From NCBI GenBank assembly GCA_009377535.1, contig WHTV01000028.1, positions 1 to 42,207 of the forward strand: DNA of 42,207 nucleotides, given 5' to 3'. How positions within the stretch are numbered: the stretch's first letter is position 1; each line of letters starts with the position of its first letter. The notes below the pieces were generated by a model. That model had not been told where the DNA came from. It saw only the letters and a program-made list of their open reading frames with translations, and ran no database searches. Source of the DNA: Kiloniellaceae bacterium. GTDB lineage: Bacteria; Pseudomonadota; Alphaproteobacteria; Kiloniellales; Kiloniellaceae. The position numbers and the translations under genes were made by a program. Shown one piece after another: positions 9,037 through 16,799 of the stretch.

Positions 9037-9887
9037 GAAGAGGGCTCCACCTGGATGGGCCAGGACTGCTCGAAGACCCTGTTTTCGGAGTCCACCACCT
9101 TGGCCCGCAACACCTCGGAGCCCCGCGGCATCAGGAAGAAGCGGAAGGTCGGGTTCTCGCTGATCGAGATGTCGCCGTCGAAGCTCAGAATCTCGCGCTC
9201 CCCGACGGTCAGCTCGATGCGGCGCACGTAGTGGGCGGGGATCCACAGTTGAGAGACCTGGTCTTGCTGGAAGCCCGAATAGTTCGGATGGCTGACCATG
9301 AACTGGGCCTCGGAAAGCTCGTTCGGGCGCCAGGCGCCGAGCTGCTTCAGCCGCATCTTGCCCAGGCGGGCGAGGGCTGCTTCCGCATCGCCGGCGGCCG
9401 GCGCCGAGCAGCCGCCGGAGGCCTTCACGTATTCTGCGGCCATATAGAGCTTGCCGTCGTCGGTCTCGGCGATGGCGCGGATGTTGGTGTAGGCATTCAC
9501 GCGCACGCGCGTGGAGATGCTGGCGACGCCGTTGGCCGGCGAAAAGTGGAAGGTGCCGACGAGCGGCGCCGGATTCTCGTCGACGATGAGCGTCAGGCTG
9601 CGGATGTAGCGATCCTCCGTCTGGGGAATCGTCGAAGTCACGGTGACTGGCACCGTGGCGGCATCCAGCGCGCGGTAGGGCGCCTCGAGCGCGATGATGC
9701 CCTCGGCCGGCAGGATTTCGCGCTCGGCCCCATAGAGTTCCTGGCGGATGTCGTCCCAGGCGCTGTTCGCCGCCTGCGTCGGCCCGGCGAAGAACGCCAG
9801 CACGGCGGCGGCGAGCAGGAGCACTGACGTCATGGCGATCAGGTGGCGCGGGCGGACGCCCCGGGCGATGCTCTGCGAAGGGCTCAT
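9033..9887 (-). CDS. Quinoprotein dehydrogenase-associated SoxYZ-like carrier
   Basis: This 284-residue exported protein (signal peptide within residues 1-40) combines a SoxY-like N-terminal domain with a SoxZ-like C-terminal domain. The SoxY-type carrier cysteine appears as C160 in KASGGCSAP, equivalent to the GGCGG swinging arm that carries sulfur intermediates in SoxY. The C-terminal half (SHPNYSGFQQDQVSQLWIPAHYVRRIE) is SoxZ-like. The family is annotated as the quinoprotein dehydrogenase-associated SoxYZ-like carrier. The ATG at 9887 overlaps the stop of the hydrolase gene (TAATG) and is preceded by GGAG. Presumed role: a covalent carrier in the periplasmic relay around PQQ dehydrogenases; its cargo is not known. 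Confidence 0.88.
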   Translation of the reverse strand: MSPSQSIARGVRPRHLIAMTSVLLLAAAVLAFFAGPTQAANSAWDDIRQELYGAEREILPAEGIIALEAPYRALDAATVPVTVTSTIPQTEDRYIRSLTLIVDENPAPLVGTFHFSPANGVASISTRVRVNAYTNIRAIAETDDGKLYMAAEYVKASGGCSAPAAGDAEAALARLGKMRLKQLGAWRPNELSEAQFMVSHPNYSGFQQDQVSQLWIPAHYVRRIELTVGEREILSFDGDISISENPTFRFFLMPRGSEVLRAKVVDSENRVFEQSWPIQVEPSS

Positions 9888-10930
9888 TATTCCCACTCCA
9901 GTTCCGTGTAGGCGCTGACGATATTGCGCCCGTGGACGTCCTCGACGACCTGCCAGTCCGGCAAGTCGTCCGCGCCGAGGCGCGCCAGGGTCGCCGGGAT
10001 GTCGAGGTCGTCGGCGAGGGCCTGGCGCACGCCGTCGCGCAGCGTCTCCAGATAGCGGCGCTGCGCAGTGATGGCGGCGCGGCCGTCGCTGACCGCGCCG
10101 TGGCCGGGAATCACCCGGCGCACCTCTTCGGCCAGCAGGCTGTCGAGAACCTCCAGCCAGCCGAGCAGGCTGCCGTCGAGAGTCGGCAGCCGCTGGTCGA
10201 AGAGGAGGTCGCCGGCCCACAGCGTGCCGGTGCTCGGATCGAAGACGGTGAGGTCGGTGTTGGTGTGCGCCGTCGGCCAGGCCTTCAGGCGCAGCGGGCG
10301 GTTGCCGAGATCGATGTCGAGACGGTCCTCCACGGTCTCGTTCGGCGGCACCACGACCGTGCCGGCGAAGTCCGGACAGATTCCGCTCAACAACTGCACA
10401 TAGAAGGCTCCGCGCTCGGCCAAGGCGCGCGGCAGGTTGCGGTGGCCGATGGAGCGCAGCGGGAGGTCCGCAAAGGCGCTATGGCCGAAGCAATGGTCGA
10501 AGTGGACGTGGGTGGCGACGAGGTGACTGATAGGCTTGTCGGTGACGTCGGCGATGGCCTGGCGCAGCGCCAGTCCCTGCTGTTGCGTGGTGCCGCTGTC
10601 GACGACGGCGACGCTGGCATCGCCGACGATGAAGCCGATGTTGGCGATGGCGCCGCAGTTGTCGGCGGTCACTTCCTCGTGCAGGCCGAAGCGGACGAAG
10701 ATTCCTTCGGCGACTTCACGGTAGGGAAGCGCCGCCGCGGCGGTCGAGAGCGCCGCCGCAGCCGGGAGCAACAAGCCGGCCAGAACCCCCGCCAGGGCCG
10801 CCTGTCCGCCGGCGCGCAGCAGCGCGCGGCGGGTGACGGCGGCGGGGGCGGTGCGGCAGGCTAGATGCTGGAGCCCATGCGCGTGCAGGAGAACCGCCGG
10901 ATGCGCCAGTTCGGCTCGTGGGTGGCCCAT
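9887..10930 (-). CDS. Quinoprotein relay system zinc metallohydrolase (metallo-beta-lactamase fold, Tat-type signal)
   Basis: This is a metallo-beta-lactamase superfamily protein. Zinc ligands are visible in THVHFDHCFGH (H141, H143, D145, H146 when counted from 10930), H222 in PTAHTNTD, D241 in WAGDLLFD, and IPGHGAVS. It fits the family annotated as quinoprotein relay system zinc metallohydrolase, related to SoxH, and is adjacent to the SoxYZ-like carrier as usual. A twin-arginine signal (VTRRALLRAGGQAALAG) begins about 33 codons inside the stated frame. The start is a problem: in-frame ATGs at 10930 and 10963 lie inside the previous gene and lack a good ribosome site, and no ATG/GTG/TTG occurs closer to the Tat motif. 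The true start is uncertain. Confidence 0.85.
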   Translation of the reverse strand: MGHPRAELAHPAVLLHAHGLQHLACRTAPAAVTRRALLRAGGQAALAGVLAGLLLPAAAALSTAAAALPYREVAEGIFVRFGLHEEVTADNCGAIANIGFIVGDASVAVVDSGTTQQQGLALRQAIADVTDKPISHLVATHVHFDHCFGHSAFADLPLRSIGHRNLPRALAERGAFYVQLLSGICPDFAGTVVVPPNETVEDRLDIDLGNRPLRLKAWPTAHTNTDLTVFDPSTGTLWAGDLLFDQRLPTLDGSLLGWLEVLDSLLAEEVRRVIPGHGAVSDGRAAITAQRRYLETLRDGVRQALADDLDIPATLARLGADDLPDWQVVEDVHGRNIVSAYTELEWE

Positions 10931-11058
10931 TCGACCACGTTGACCTGTGCCATGACCGAACATTGGTGCAGCGTCTCGTAGTGGTACAGCGGCACTTCGA
11001 ATGTCTTACAATCGGCTGGGCTGGCGATCAGACAGGCGACGATCAGAACTTCGTACAT
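10861..11058 (-). CDS. Small four-cysteine protein, first gene of the PedBC-type operon
   Basis: This 65-residue protein starts at the ATG at 11058, where GGAG stands five bases upstream; an upstream in-frame ATG at 11136 lacks one. It has a short hydrophobic N-terminus (YEVLIVACLIASPAD) and cysteines at C9, C17, C33 and C58. A basic-aromatic C-terminal segment (NWRIRRFSC) follows. Similar short proteins are common in alphaproteobacteria but are unnamed. The N-terminus could be a weak export signal or a buried strand. It is the first gene of the operon 11058-6863, and its end overlaps the possible start region of the zinc hydrolase gene. Function unknown. Confidence 0.7.
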   Translation of the reverse strand: MYEVLIVACLIASPADCKTFEVPLYHYETLHQCSVMAQVNVVEWATHEPNWRIRRFSCTRMGSSI

Positions 11059-11144
11059 AGACTCTCCACCTCGTTCTGGAGCGCAAGCCGCTCCTCGGTG
11101 GAGTCGGGATCTGCGCCGTGGGTCAATCCATGACACAGTATCCT

Positions 11145-11175
11145 AAGCAAAAGGCCTAAATTTCCATTAAAGGCC
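11145..11175 (-). terminator. Possible rho-independent terminator after the xoxF-xoxG-xoxJ genes
   Basis: Reading the minus strand after the xoxJ-fusion stop, GGCCT (11175-11171) can pair with AGGCC (11157-11153), with a 13-base AT-rich loop, followed directly by TTTTGCTT. The stem is only five pairs, so this is weak, but the T-tract and position between two minus-strand operons support it. Confidence 0.35.
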
Positions 11176-11223
11176 CGCAAGGAGATGCGTCGCTGGCGCA
11201 CTCCTCCCAGATCGAATCGTCGC

Positions 11224-12585
11224 TCAAGGCGCTTCTATGGGGCGCCATGGTGTCACCATTTCCCCTTCCAATCCAGCGTCTCTCCAGGCGGTCGCCCCGT
11301 CGGGGAACCAGATAATGTTCCTAAACCCGTAGCCGAGCGCCCGCTTGGCCGCGTTCCAGGACATCCAGCACTGCGGCTCGCAGAACAGCACGACGGGGCG
11401 GTCCAGCGAGCCCGCACGGCGCAGCAGCTCCGCCTTGAAGGCGGCCTCCTCCGTCTCGGGCAGCCTGCCGTAGCCCATATTGGCGAGCCAGACGGCGCCT
11501 TTGATGGTTTCCCGCGTGGGGTCGCGCCAGATCGAGCCGGCCGGGCGATTCTCCGGCTTGCGCTGGGTCGGCATGACGTCGACCAGCAGCACGTCCTTGG
11601 CGGCCAGAAGCTTCCGCAGCCCGTCCAGATCGACGGTCTGCGCGCCCGTCAGGCCGGCGGGCACCGGCGCGCGGTAGTCTTCCGTGCGATAGCCGGCGGG
11701 CTCGGGCACTGGTTGGCCCTCCGCGGGCAAGGCGTCGTCCGGATCGGCGCTCGCCCGGTGGAGCAGCTTGCCCTGCGCGTCCAGCAGCGGCACGCCATAG
11801 TTCGTCAGGATCTCTTCGATCTCGGCCTTGTGTTGCTCCAGCAAGCCGTTCAGCAGGTGCTTCCAGTCCGGCTCGTTGTAGCGGATGCCCATGGAAACGC
11901 GAAAGTCGAGGCGCTCAGGGCCGGAGTCGGACGCCAGCGGCGTGACCACCAGGTCGGGTGCCAGCTCCTTTACCCAGTAGCCGGCCAAGGGCCCCCAGGC
12001 GAGGGCAGCGTCGATTTCCCCCTTCACGATGTCCTCGACCATGCTGCGGACCGGCTTTTCCAGGCGCGTGTCGACGATCAGCTTGTAGCTTCTGGCGCGG
12101 GTCAGCAGGCCGTGACGCGCGACCAGGGTGGCGACCGGGGTGCGTGGCTGGATGCCGAGGCGCAGATCCTTGAAGATCGGATCGCCGAGCCGGCCTTCCT
12201 CCAGCTTCAGATCGGGCCGGTGCACGATGACGTAGCTGGAACGGTAGTAGGGGTTGGTGTTCTGCATCAGCTCGTTGGTTGTGGCGACCCCGATGATGAG
12301 GTCGCAGCGTTTGGCCGCCAGGGTCATGCGCACGAAGCCGATGGTCTGCGGAAACCAGGTGTACTCCAGCGGCACGCCGAGGTCGCCGGCGATCAGCTCG
12401 GCGATCTTGTTCTCGAAGCCCTCGCCCTTGTCGTTGGAGTAGGGAAGGTTGCCGGGGTCCGCACAGACCCGGAGCTTGCTGAGGTCGACCACCTCACTGG
12501 TCGCGGCCTGCGCTGTCGCCACGCCGCCCAGCGCCAGGCAAAGGGCACCGACACGCAAGCACCGCGATCGCAGCAGCGAGGTCAT
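11224..12585 (-). CDS. xoxJ: XoxJ/MxaJ-type periplasmic binding protein fused to a PQQ-associated rhodanese-like domain
   Basis: This 453-residue protein joins two proteins normally encoded separately. Residues 1-28 are a signal peptide. Residues about 35-275 form the quinoprotein dehydrogenase-associated putative substrate-binding protein (LRVCADPGNLPYSN start, typical of MxaJ/XoxJ), which is thought to bind and help activate the methanol dehydrogenase. A Pro/Asp-rich linker (about 278-300) leads to a rhodanese-like domain (about 300-445) of the PQQ-dependent catabolism Cys-Trp motif family, with C402, C406 and W407 in FCEPQCWMSWNAAKR. The ATG overlaps the cytochrome stop (ATGA), so the fusion is co-translated with xoxG. 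The fusion is in one uninterrupted frame, not a sequencing join. It ends the xoxFGJ gene set. Confidence 0.9.
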   Translation of the reverse strand: MTSLLRSRCLRVGALCLALGGVATAQAATSEVVDLSKLRVCADPGNLPYSNDKGEGFENKIAELIAGDLGVPLEYTWFPQTIGFVRMTLAAKRCDLIIGVATTNELMQNTNPYYRSSYVIVHRPDLKLEEGRLGDPIFKDLRLGIQPRTPVATLVARHGLLTRARSYKLIVDTRLEKPVRSMVEDIVKGEIDAALAWGPLAGYWVKELAPDLVVTPLASDSGPERLDFRVSMGIRYNEPDWKHLLNGLLEQHKAEIEEILTNYGVPLLDAQGKLLHRASADPDDALPAEGQPVPEPAGYRTEDYRAPVPAGLTGAQTVDLDGLRKLLAAKDVLLVDVMPTQRKPENRPAGSIWRDPTRETIKGAVWLANMGYGRLPETEEAAFKAELLRRAGSLDRPVVLFCEPQCWMSWNAAKRALGYGFRNIIWFPDGATAWRDAGLEGEMVTPWRPIEAP

Positions 12586-13082
12586 TGATTGGCTTTCCAC
12601 TCCTTGAAGACGGGATCTTCCTCTGGCTCCAGGCGCTCGGGCCGGCCGCGGCCGACCTTGTCGTCGGAACGCGCCTTCAGATAGGCGTAGATGTGATCGA
12701 TGTAGAGCATCACGTCCTCCGCCTCGGCGAAGGCCGGCATCACCGAATCCTGCCCGCCGTTCCGCGCCTGGCGTCCGTTGACGACGACCTCGAGGAACTC
12801 GGAGTACGTCAGGTTCTTCATCGAGTCTTTCAGGGCCGGGGCGTAGCTGCTGCCCATCGCATCCGGACCATGGCAGACGTGGCAGGAGGAATGATAGCGG
12901 CGAAAGCCGTTGTAGGTGCCGTAGTCGACCTTGCCGTCCCTGATGATGTAGGGCTCCTTCTCCCAGTCGGCGTCGCCGCTCTGTGCGGCGGCCGTGCCGG
13001 GCAGGAGGGGGCCGCAGATCGTGGCGGCGACCGTCATCATGGCCGCACCTGCCAGCGACAGGGTGGTCATCCGAAAACGCAT
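12582..13082 (-). CDS. xoxG: Cytochrome c, electron acceptor of XoxF
   Basis: This exported monoheme cytochrome c has 166 residues. The signal peptide covers roughly residues 1-33; the heme-binding motif is C67-H-V-C70-H71, and M115 in SVMPAF is the likely axial ligand. The C-terminal tail after residue 140 is charged (GRGRPERLEPEEDP). Position directly after xoxF and before xoxJ identifies it as the XoxG-type cytochrome that takes electrons from the lanthanide methanol dehydrogenase. The start at 13082 has GGAG nine bases upstream; a longer in-frame reading from 13193 would cross the intergenic hairpin and lacks a signal peptide at its N-terminus. The cytochrome cL assignment depends on context more than on sequence detail. 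Confidence 0.92.
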   Translation of the reverse strand: MRFRMTTLSLAGAAMMTVAATICGPLLPGTAAAQSGDADWEKEPYIIRDGKVDYGTYNGFRRYHSSCHVCHGPDAMGSSYAPALKDSMKNLTYSEFLEVVVNGRQARNGGQDSVMPAFAEAEDVMLYIDHIYAYLKARSDDKVGRGRPERLEPEEDPVFKEWKANQ

Positions 13083-13172
13083 CAACAATGTCTCCCAGGG
13101 AACGGAGTTGCCCGGCAGGTTCTGGCCGGGGAGGGGTGGGGCGCACCGTCGCGGCCCGACCCCCACAAGAAT

Positions 13173-13201
13173 GCGGGCCGATGGTGTGTCCATCGGCCCG
13201 C
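13173..13201 (-). promoter_or_regulatory. Perfect 12-bp hairpin between xoxF and xoxG
   Basis: GCGGGCCGATGG (13173-13184) pairs perfectly with CCATCGGCCCGC (13190-13201) around a 5-base loop. It lies 37 bases after the xoxF stop and about 90 bases before the xoxG start. No long T-tract follows on the minus strand, so it more likely protects the 3' end of xoxF mRNA or partly attenuates than fully terminates. Confidence 0.6.
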
Positions 13202-13238
13202 AAGTTTTCTAAACGTCAGGTCTTTTCACAGGGAGGCC

Positions 13239-15029
13239 TCAGTTCGGAACTGCGAACACCGTGAGCTGGCCGCCGAGGTTGGTGTAGTTCGCCAGGGACT
13301 GGTAAGCCCCCACCGCACCAAGACCCTCGGTGCTCTCCGTCAGGCCTGCAGCGAGGCCGATGCCGGCCCAGCCGCCGATGCCGGAGAGAACGGCGACATA
13401 CTGCTTGCCGTCATGCTCGAAGGTATTGACGTTGCCGATGATGCCCGAGGGCGTCTTGAAGCTGTAGAGCTCCTCGCCGCTCATCGTGTCGACTGCCTTC
13501 AAGTAGCCCTCGAGGGTGCCGTAGAAGACCACGTCACCGGCGGTCGCGAGGGCGCCGGACCACACGGAGAAGGGCTCCTCCTTGGACCACACGATCTCGC
13601 CCTTGGTGGCGTCCCAGGCAATGAAGTTGCCGAGGTGATCGCCGCCGGGAGCCGGATACATGGACAGGGTCGCGCCGACGAAGGGCTGGCCGGCCGTGTA
13701 GGAGACCTCGAAGGGCTCGTAGTCCATGCAGACGTGGTTGGTCGGCACGTAGAACAGGCCGGTCTTCGGCGAGTAGGCAGCCGGCTGCTGGTCCTTGGAG
13801 CCGAGTGCCGCCGGGCAGATGCCCTCGGAGTTCACGTCGGCGCCGTTCTGGTGGGTCGAGTACTGCGCAACCACCTCCGGACGGCCGGTCTCCATGTCGA
13901 CGTGGGTCGCCCAGTTCACCGCCGGATCGTACTTCTCTGCCACCAGCAGCTCGCCGGTCTCGCGATCCATGGTGTAGCCGAAGCCGTTGCGGTCGAAGTG
14001 GACCAGCGTCTTGCGCTGCTGGCCGTCGATCTCGAGGTCGGCCAGGATCATCTCGTTGACGCCGTCGTAGTCCCATTCGTCGTGCGGCGTCATCTGGTAG
14101 AGCCACTTGGTCATACCGGTGTCGAGGTCGCGGGCGAAGATGGTCATGGACCAGCGGTTGTCGCCGGGACGCTGTACCGGGTTCCAGGTGCCCGGATTGC
14201 CGGAGCCGTAGTAGACCAGGTTCAGCTCGGGATCGTAGGACAGCCATCCCCAGGTCGCGCCACCGCCCAGCTTCCACTGATCGCCTTCCCAGGTCTTCAG
14301 GCTGGAATCAGTGCCGATCGGCTCGCCGAGATGGGTGGTCTGCTCGGGGTCGACCAGGAGCATGTCGTCCGGGCCCTGCGAGTAGCCGCGCCAGGCGATG
14401 GAACCGTCGCTCATGTTGTAGGCAGTCAGATGGCCCTGGATGCCGAACTCGCCGCCGGAGATGCCGATGATCACCTTGTCGCCGGCCACCATCGGGGCCA
14501 TGGTGCCGGTCTCACCCTTGCCGGGGTCGCCGTTCTTCTTGGACCACTTCACCTCGCCGGTCGCCGCGTCGAGCGCCACCAGCGTGGTGTCGGCCTGATG
14601 CAGGAAGATGGTGCCGTCGCCGTAGGCGACGCCGCGGTTGACGGTGTCGCAGCACATCACCGGAATGACGTTCGGGTCCTGCCGCGGCTCGTACTTCCAG
14701 ATGATCCGGCCATTGTCCTTGAGGTCGAGGGCGAAGACCTTGTTGGGGAACGGCGTGTGGATGTACATCACGTCGCCGATCACCAGCGGGCCGCCTTCGT
14801 GGCCGCGTAGCACGCCGGTCGAGAACGTCCAGGCCACCTGCAGATCGCCGACGTTTTCCTTGTTGATCTGATCGAGCTCGCTGTAGCGGGTGCTGGAGTA
14901 GTTGCCGAGCGGCATCACCCAGTCGCTCGCATTCTCCTGCATCTTCAGCAGCTCGTCGTTGGCGAGCGCAGCCGATGAAGCGGTCAGCGCCACCGCAGTC
15001 AAGGCGCCCAAGAGTCTAAACCGTTGCAT
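13239..15029 (-). CDS. xoxF: Lanthanide-dependent PQQ methanol dehydrogenase
   Basis: XoxF oxidises methanol (and often formaldehyde) in the periplasm using PQQ and a lanthanide ion. The 596-residue protein has a signal peptide (residues 1-23), the vicinal disulfide C126-C127 ([10 protein letters not shown]), and an eight-bladed quinoprotein propeller with repeated WxxxG-type blades. The metal-site residues are E194 (SGGEFG), N278 (SGNPG), catalytic D320, and D322 in EWDYDG. The last Asp is the diagnostic extra lanthanide ligand that calcium-type MxaF lacks. The start at 15029 follows GGGGACGGGAA and begins a good signal peptide; an in-frame ATG at 15098 does not. It precedes xoxG and xoxJ and follows an NMT1-type ABC operon. 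Resemblance is greatest to the XoxF5 group, by impression. Confidence 0.97.
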   Translation of the reverse strand: MQRFRLLGALTAVALTASSAALANDELLKMQENASDWVMPLGNYSSTRYSELDQINKENVGDLQVAWTFSTGVLRGHEGGPLVIGDVMYIHTPFPNKVFALDLKDNGRIIWKYEPRQDPNVIPVMCCDTVNRGVAYGDGTIFLHQADTTLVALDAATGEVKWSKKNGDPGKGETGTMAPMVAGDKVIIGISGGEFGIQGHLTAYNMSDGSIAWRGYSQGPDDMLLVDPEQTTHLGEPIGTDSSLKTWEGDQWKLGGGATWGWLSYDPELNLVYYGSGNPGTWNPVQRPGDNRWSMTIFARDLDTGMTKWLYQMTPHDEWDYDGVNEMILADLEIDGQQRKTLVHFDRNGFGYTMDRETGELLVAEKYDPAVNWATHVDMETGRPEVVAQYSTHQNGADVNSEGICPAALGSKDQQPAAYSPKTGLFYVPTNHVCMDYEPFEVSYTAGQPFVGATLSMYPAPGGDHLGNFIAWDATKGEIVWSKEEPFSVWSGALATAGDVVFYGTLEGYLKAVDTMSGEELYSFKTPSGIIGNVNTFEHDGKQYVAVLSGIGGWAGIGLAAGLTESTEGLGAVGAYQSLANYTNLGGQLTVFAVPN

Positions 15030-15169
15030 TTCCCGTCCCCTGATGTGTGTTGTTGGCACGCAGTCGCTCAAGAAAGCTGCCGACGATTTTGAAGCCAAAG
15101 CCGAGCCCGAGAGCGGGGCTAGTCAGCTCCGAGAGTCTGCGAAGACGCCCGCGAATTGTCGATAGAACC

Positions 15170-15198
15170 ATAGTACTAACCTGCGCGACGGCAGTGAA
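15170..15198 (-). promoter_or_regulatory. Possible sigma-70-type promoter upstream of xoxF
   Basis: On the minus strand TTCACT (15198-15193) and TACTAT (15175-15170) are separated by exactly 17 bases, each matching four of six consensus positions. The pair lies about 140 bases before the xoxF ATG in the 235-base gap after the ABC operon, so xoxF may have its own promoter. The rest of this gap holds nothing else I can name. Confidence 0.35.
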
Positions 15199-15264
15199 AA
15201 CCGCGGGTTATCGTGGTGCGCTGCAATATCCGTCGAAGCGGGTTTTTCGATGACTCGTCCGCGA

Positions 15265-16011
15265 TCAGGCGAGCACCGTCTCCGGGAACTCGCGCGTCAG
15301 ATCGTCGAGGAAGCGGCCCAGCGCCTCACTGCCGCGCGCGGCGCGCGCCACCGGCACGGCGACGTCGCCGACGAGGCGTGCCGGGCGGCCGTTCAACAGC
15401 AGCAGGCGGTCGGCCAGGCGTGCGGCTTCGCGCACGTTGTGGGTCACCATCAGCACCGTGGCGGCGCGCGCCTGCCAGAGCTGCAACAGGTGGTGGCGCA
15501 GGCGGTCGGCGATGTGCTCGTCGAGCGAGACGAAGGGTTCGTCGAGCAGCAGCAGGTCTGGCATCACCGCGAAGGCGCGCGCCAGCGCCACGCGGCGCGC
15601 CAGGCCGACCGACAGCTCGTCCGGGTAGCGCGCGCGCAGATCCTTCAGGCCGAGCACGGCGAAGAGGGCATCGAGATCCGGCGCGGCGCCGGGGCCCTGT
15701 TCCTCGGGCGGCAGCGCAAGGCGCACGTTCTGTTCCACCGTACGCCAGGGCAGCAGCCGCGGTTCCTGGAACACCGCCGCCATGCGCAGCCCGGGCGGCG
15801 ACAGCGTCACCTTGCCGGCAAAGTCGCGGTCGAGCCCGAGGACGATCCGCAGCGTGGTGGTCTTGCCGCAGCCGGAGGGGCCGATGAGGCAGGTGAAGCT
15901 GCCCGGCGACAGGGTGAAGCCGAGACCGCAGAGCACCTGCGTCGCCGCGCCGTCGGCGGAGCGGAAGATCTTGCTGTCGATGCGTACGTCAAGCTGCCCG
16001 GGATGCCGCAC
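15265..16011 (-). CDS. ABC transporter ATP-binding protein (SsuB/TauB/NrtD type) upstream of xoxF
   Basis: This 248-residue ATPase belongs to a nitrate/sulfonate/taurine-type importer. Walker A GPSGCGKTT is at about 44-52, the Q-loop lies in FQEPRLLPWRTVEQN, and Walker B is in DLLLLDEPF, followed by VTHNVREA. The signature is atypical: LSVGLARR instead of LSGGQxQR. The start is taken as the GTG at 16011, which overlaps the permease end by 23 bases; no good ribosome site is visible and no other start fits before the conserved region. It is the third gene of the operon binding protein-permease-ATPase (17786-15265) and stops 235 bases before xoxF. The substrate is unknown. Confidence 0.88.
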   Translation of the reverse strand: MRHPGQLDVRIDSKIFRSADGAATQVLCGLGFTLSPGSFTCLIGPSGCGKTTTLRIVLGLDRDFAGKVTLSPPGLRMAAVFQEPRLLPWRTVEQNVRLALPPEEQGPGAAPDLDALFAVLGLKDLRARYPDELSVGLARRVALARAFAVMPDLLLLDEPFVSLDEHIADRLRHHLLQLWQARAATVLMVTHNVREAARLADRLLLLNGRPARLVGDVAVPVARAARGSEALGRFLDDLTREFPETVLA

Positions 16012-16774
16012 CGGGCCGCCAGCGGTTGAGATGGGTTTCAAGGGGCTGAACCACGATGTATTCGATGCACAGCATGACGCAGACGAAGGCCAGGGCATAG
16101 CCGAGGATGGCGGCCACGTCGAAGAGCTGGAAATAGAGGTGGATCTGGAAGCCGACGCCGTTGGAACGCCCGAGCAGCTCCACCACCAGCACGATCTTCC
16201 AGATCAGCGCGAGGCCGGAGCGCCCGGCGGCCGCGATGAAGGGGAAGAGCTGCGGCAGGATGACGTGGCGCAGCAGGCGCAGCCGTGAGAAGCGGAACAC
16301 CTGCGCCATCTCCATCAGGCGGGGATCGAGCGCCTTCGCGCCCTCACGCAGGGTGACCACCACGTTTGGAATCTTGTTGAGCGCTACGGCGGTGACGGCG
16401 GCCGCTTCGGTGAGGCCGATCCAGATGTAGCAGAGCACGATGACCACCAGAGCCGGCAGGTTGAGCATCAGGATGACCCAGGGATCGAGCAGCCGATCGA
16501 GCCTGCGGTGCTGCCCCATCATCACGCCGACGGCGGTGCCGATGAACATGGCGATGAGAAAGGCGGCGGCGACGCGGGCGAGGGTGATGGCGAGGTGGTA
16601 GAACAGTTGCCCGTCGGCGGCCTCGCGGGTCAGAAAGTCGAGCACCTCCAAGGGGCCCGGCACTTCGGCCCTGTCGGCCAGCACGGCCGCGAGCGCCCAG
16701 AGGGCCAGGAAGCCCAGGATCGAGAGCAGGCGCAGGGGCAGCCGGAATGCGCCTGCCGCGTCGCTGCCGGCCAT
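15989..16774 (-). CDS. ABC transporter permease (SsuC/TauC type) upstream of xoxF
   Basis: This 261-residue inner-membrane protein has about six membrane segments and the binding-protein-dependent transport motif region (EMAQVFRFSRLRLLRHVILPQLFPFI, the EAA loop that touches the ATPase). It is typical of nitrate/sulfonate/taurine permeases. The start at the ATG at 16774 follows GGAAG about nine bases upstream; a GTG lies immediately before it. It begins 25 bases after the binding-protein gene and overlaps the ATPase gene. Presence beside xoxF suggests uptake of something needed for, or co-induced with, methanol oxidation. Confidence 0.9.
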   Translation of the reverse strand: MAGSDAAGAFRLPLRLLSILGFLALWALAAVLADRAEVPGPLEVLDFLTREAADGQLFYHLAITLARVAAAFLIAMFIGTAVGVMMGQHRRLDRLLDPWVILMLNLPALVVIVLCYIWIGLTEAAAVTAVALNKIPNVVVTLREGAKALDPRLMEMAQVFRFSRLRLLRHVILPQLFPFIAAAGRSGLALIWKIVLVVELLGRSNGVGFQIHLYFQLFDVAAILGYALAFVCVMLCIEYIVVQPLETHLNRWRPGAASRAA

Positions 16775-16799
16775 CACGGCATGCTTCCGCGCCGCCGCA

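Noticed and set aside
12585-14810. Long plus-strand open frame (741 codons) opposite xoxF and xoxG
   Set aside because: It is antisense to a certain gene, shows the His/Gly/Ala/Arg/Val-biased composition of a shadow frame in GC-rich DNA, and has no domain or ribosome site.
13239-15029. Calcium-type MxaF as the identity of the dehydrogenase
   Set aside because: The second Asp of the Asp-Tyr-Asp motif (D322) is present and mxaI is absent, which fits XoxF.
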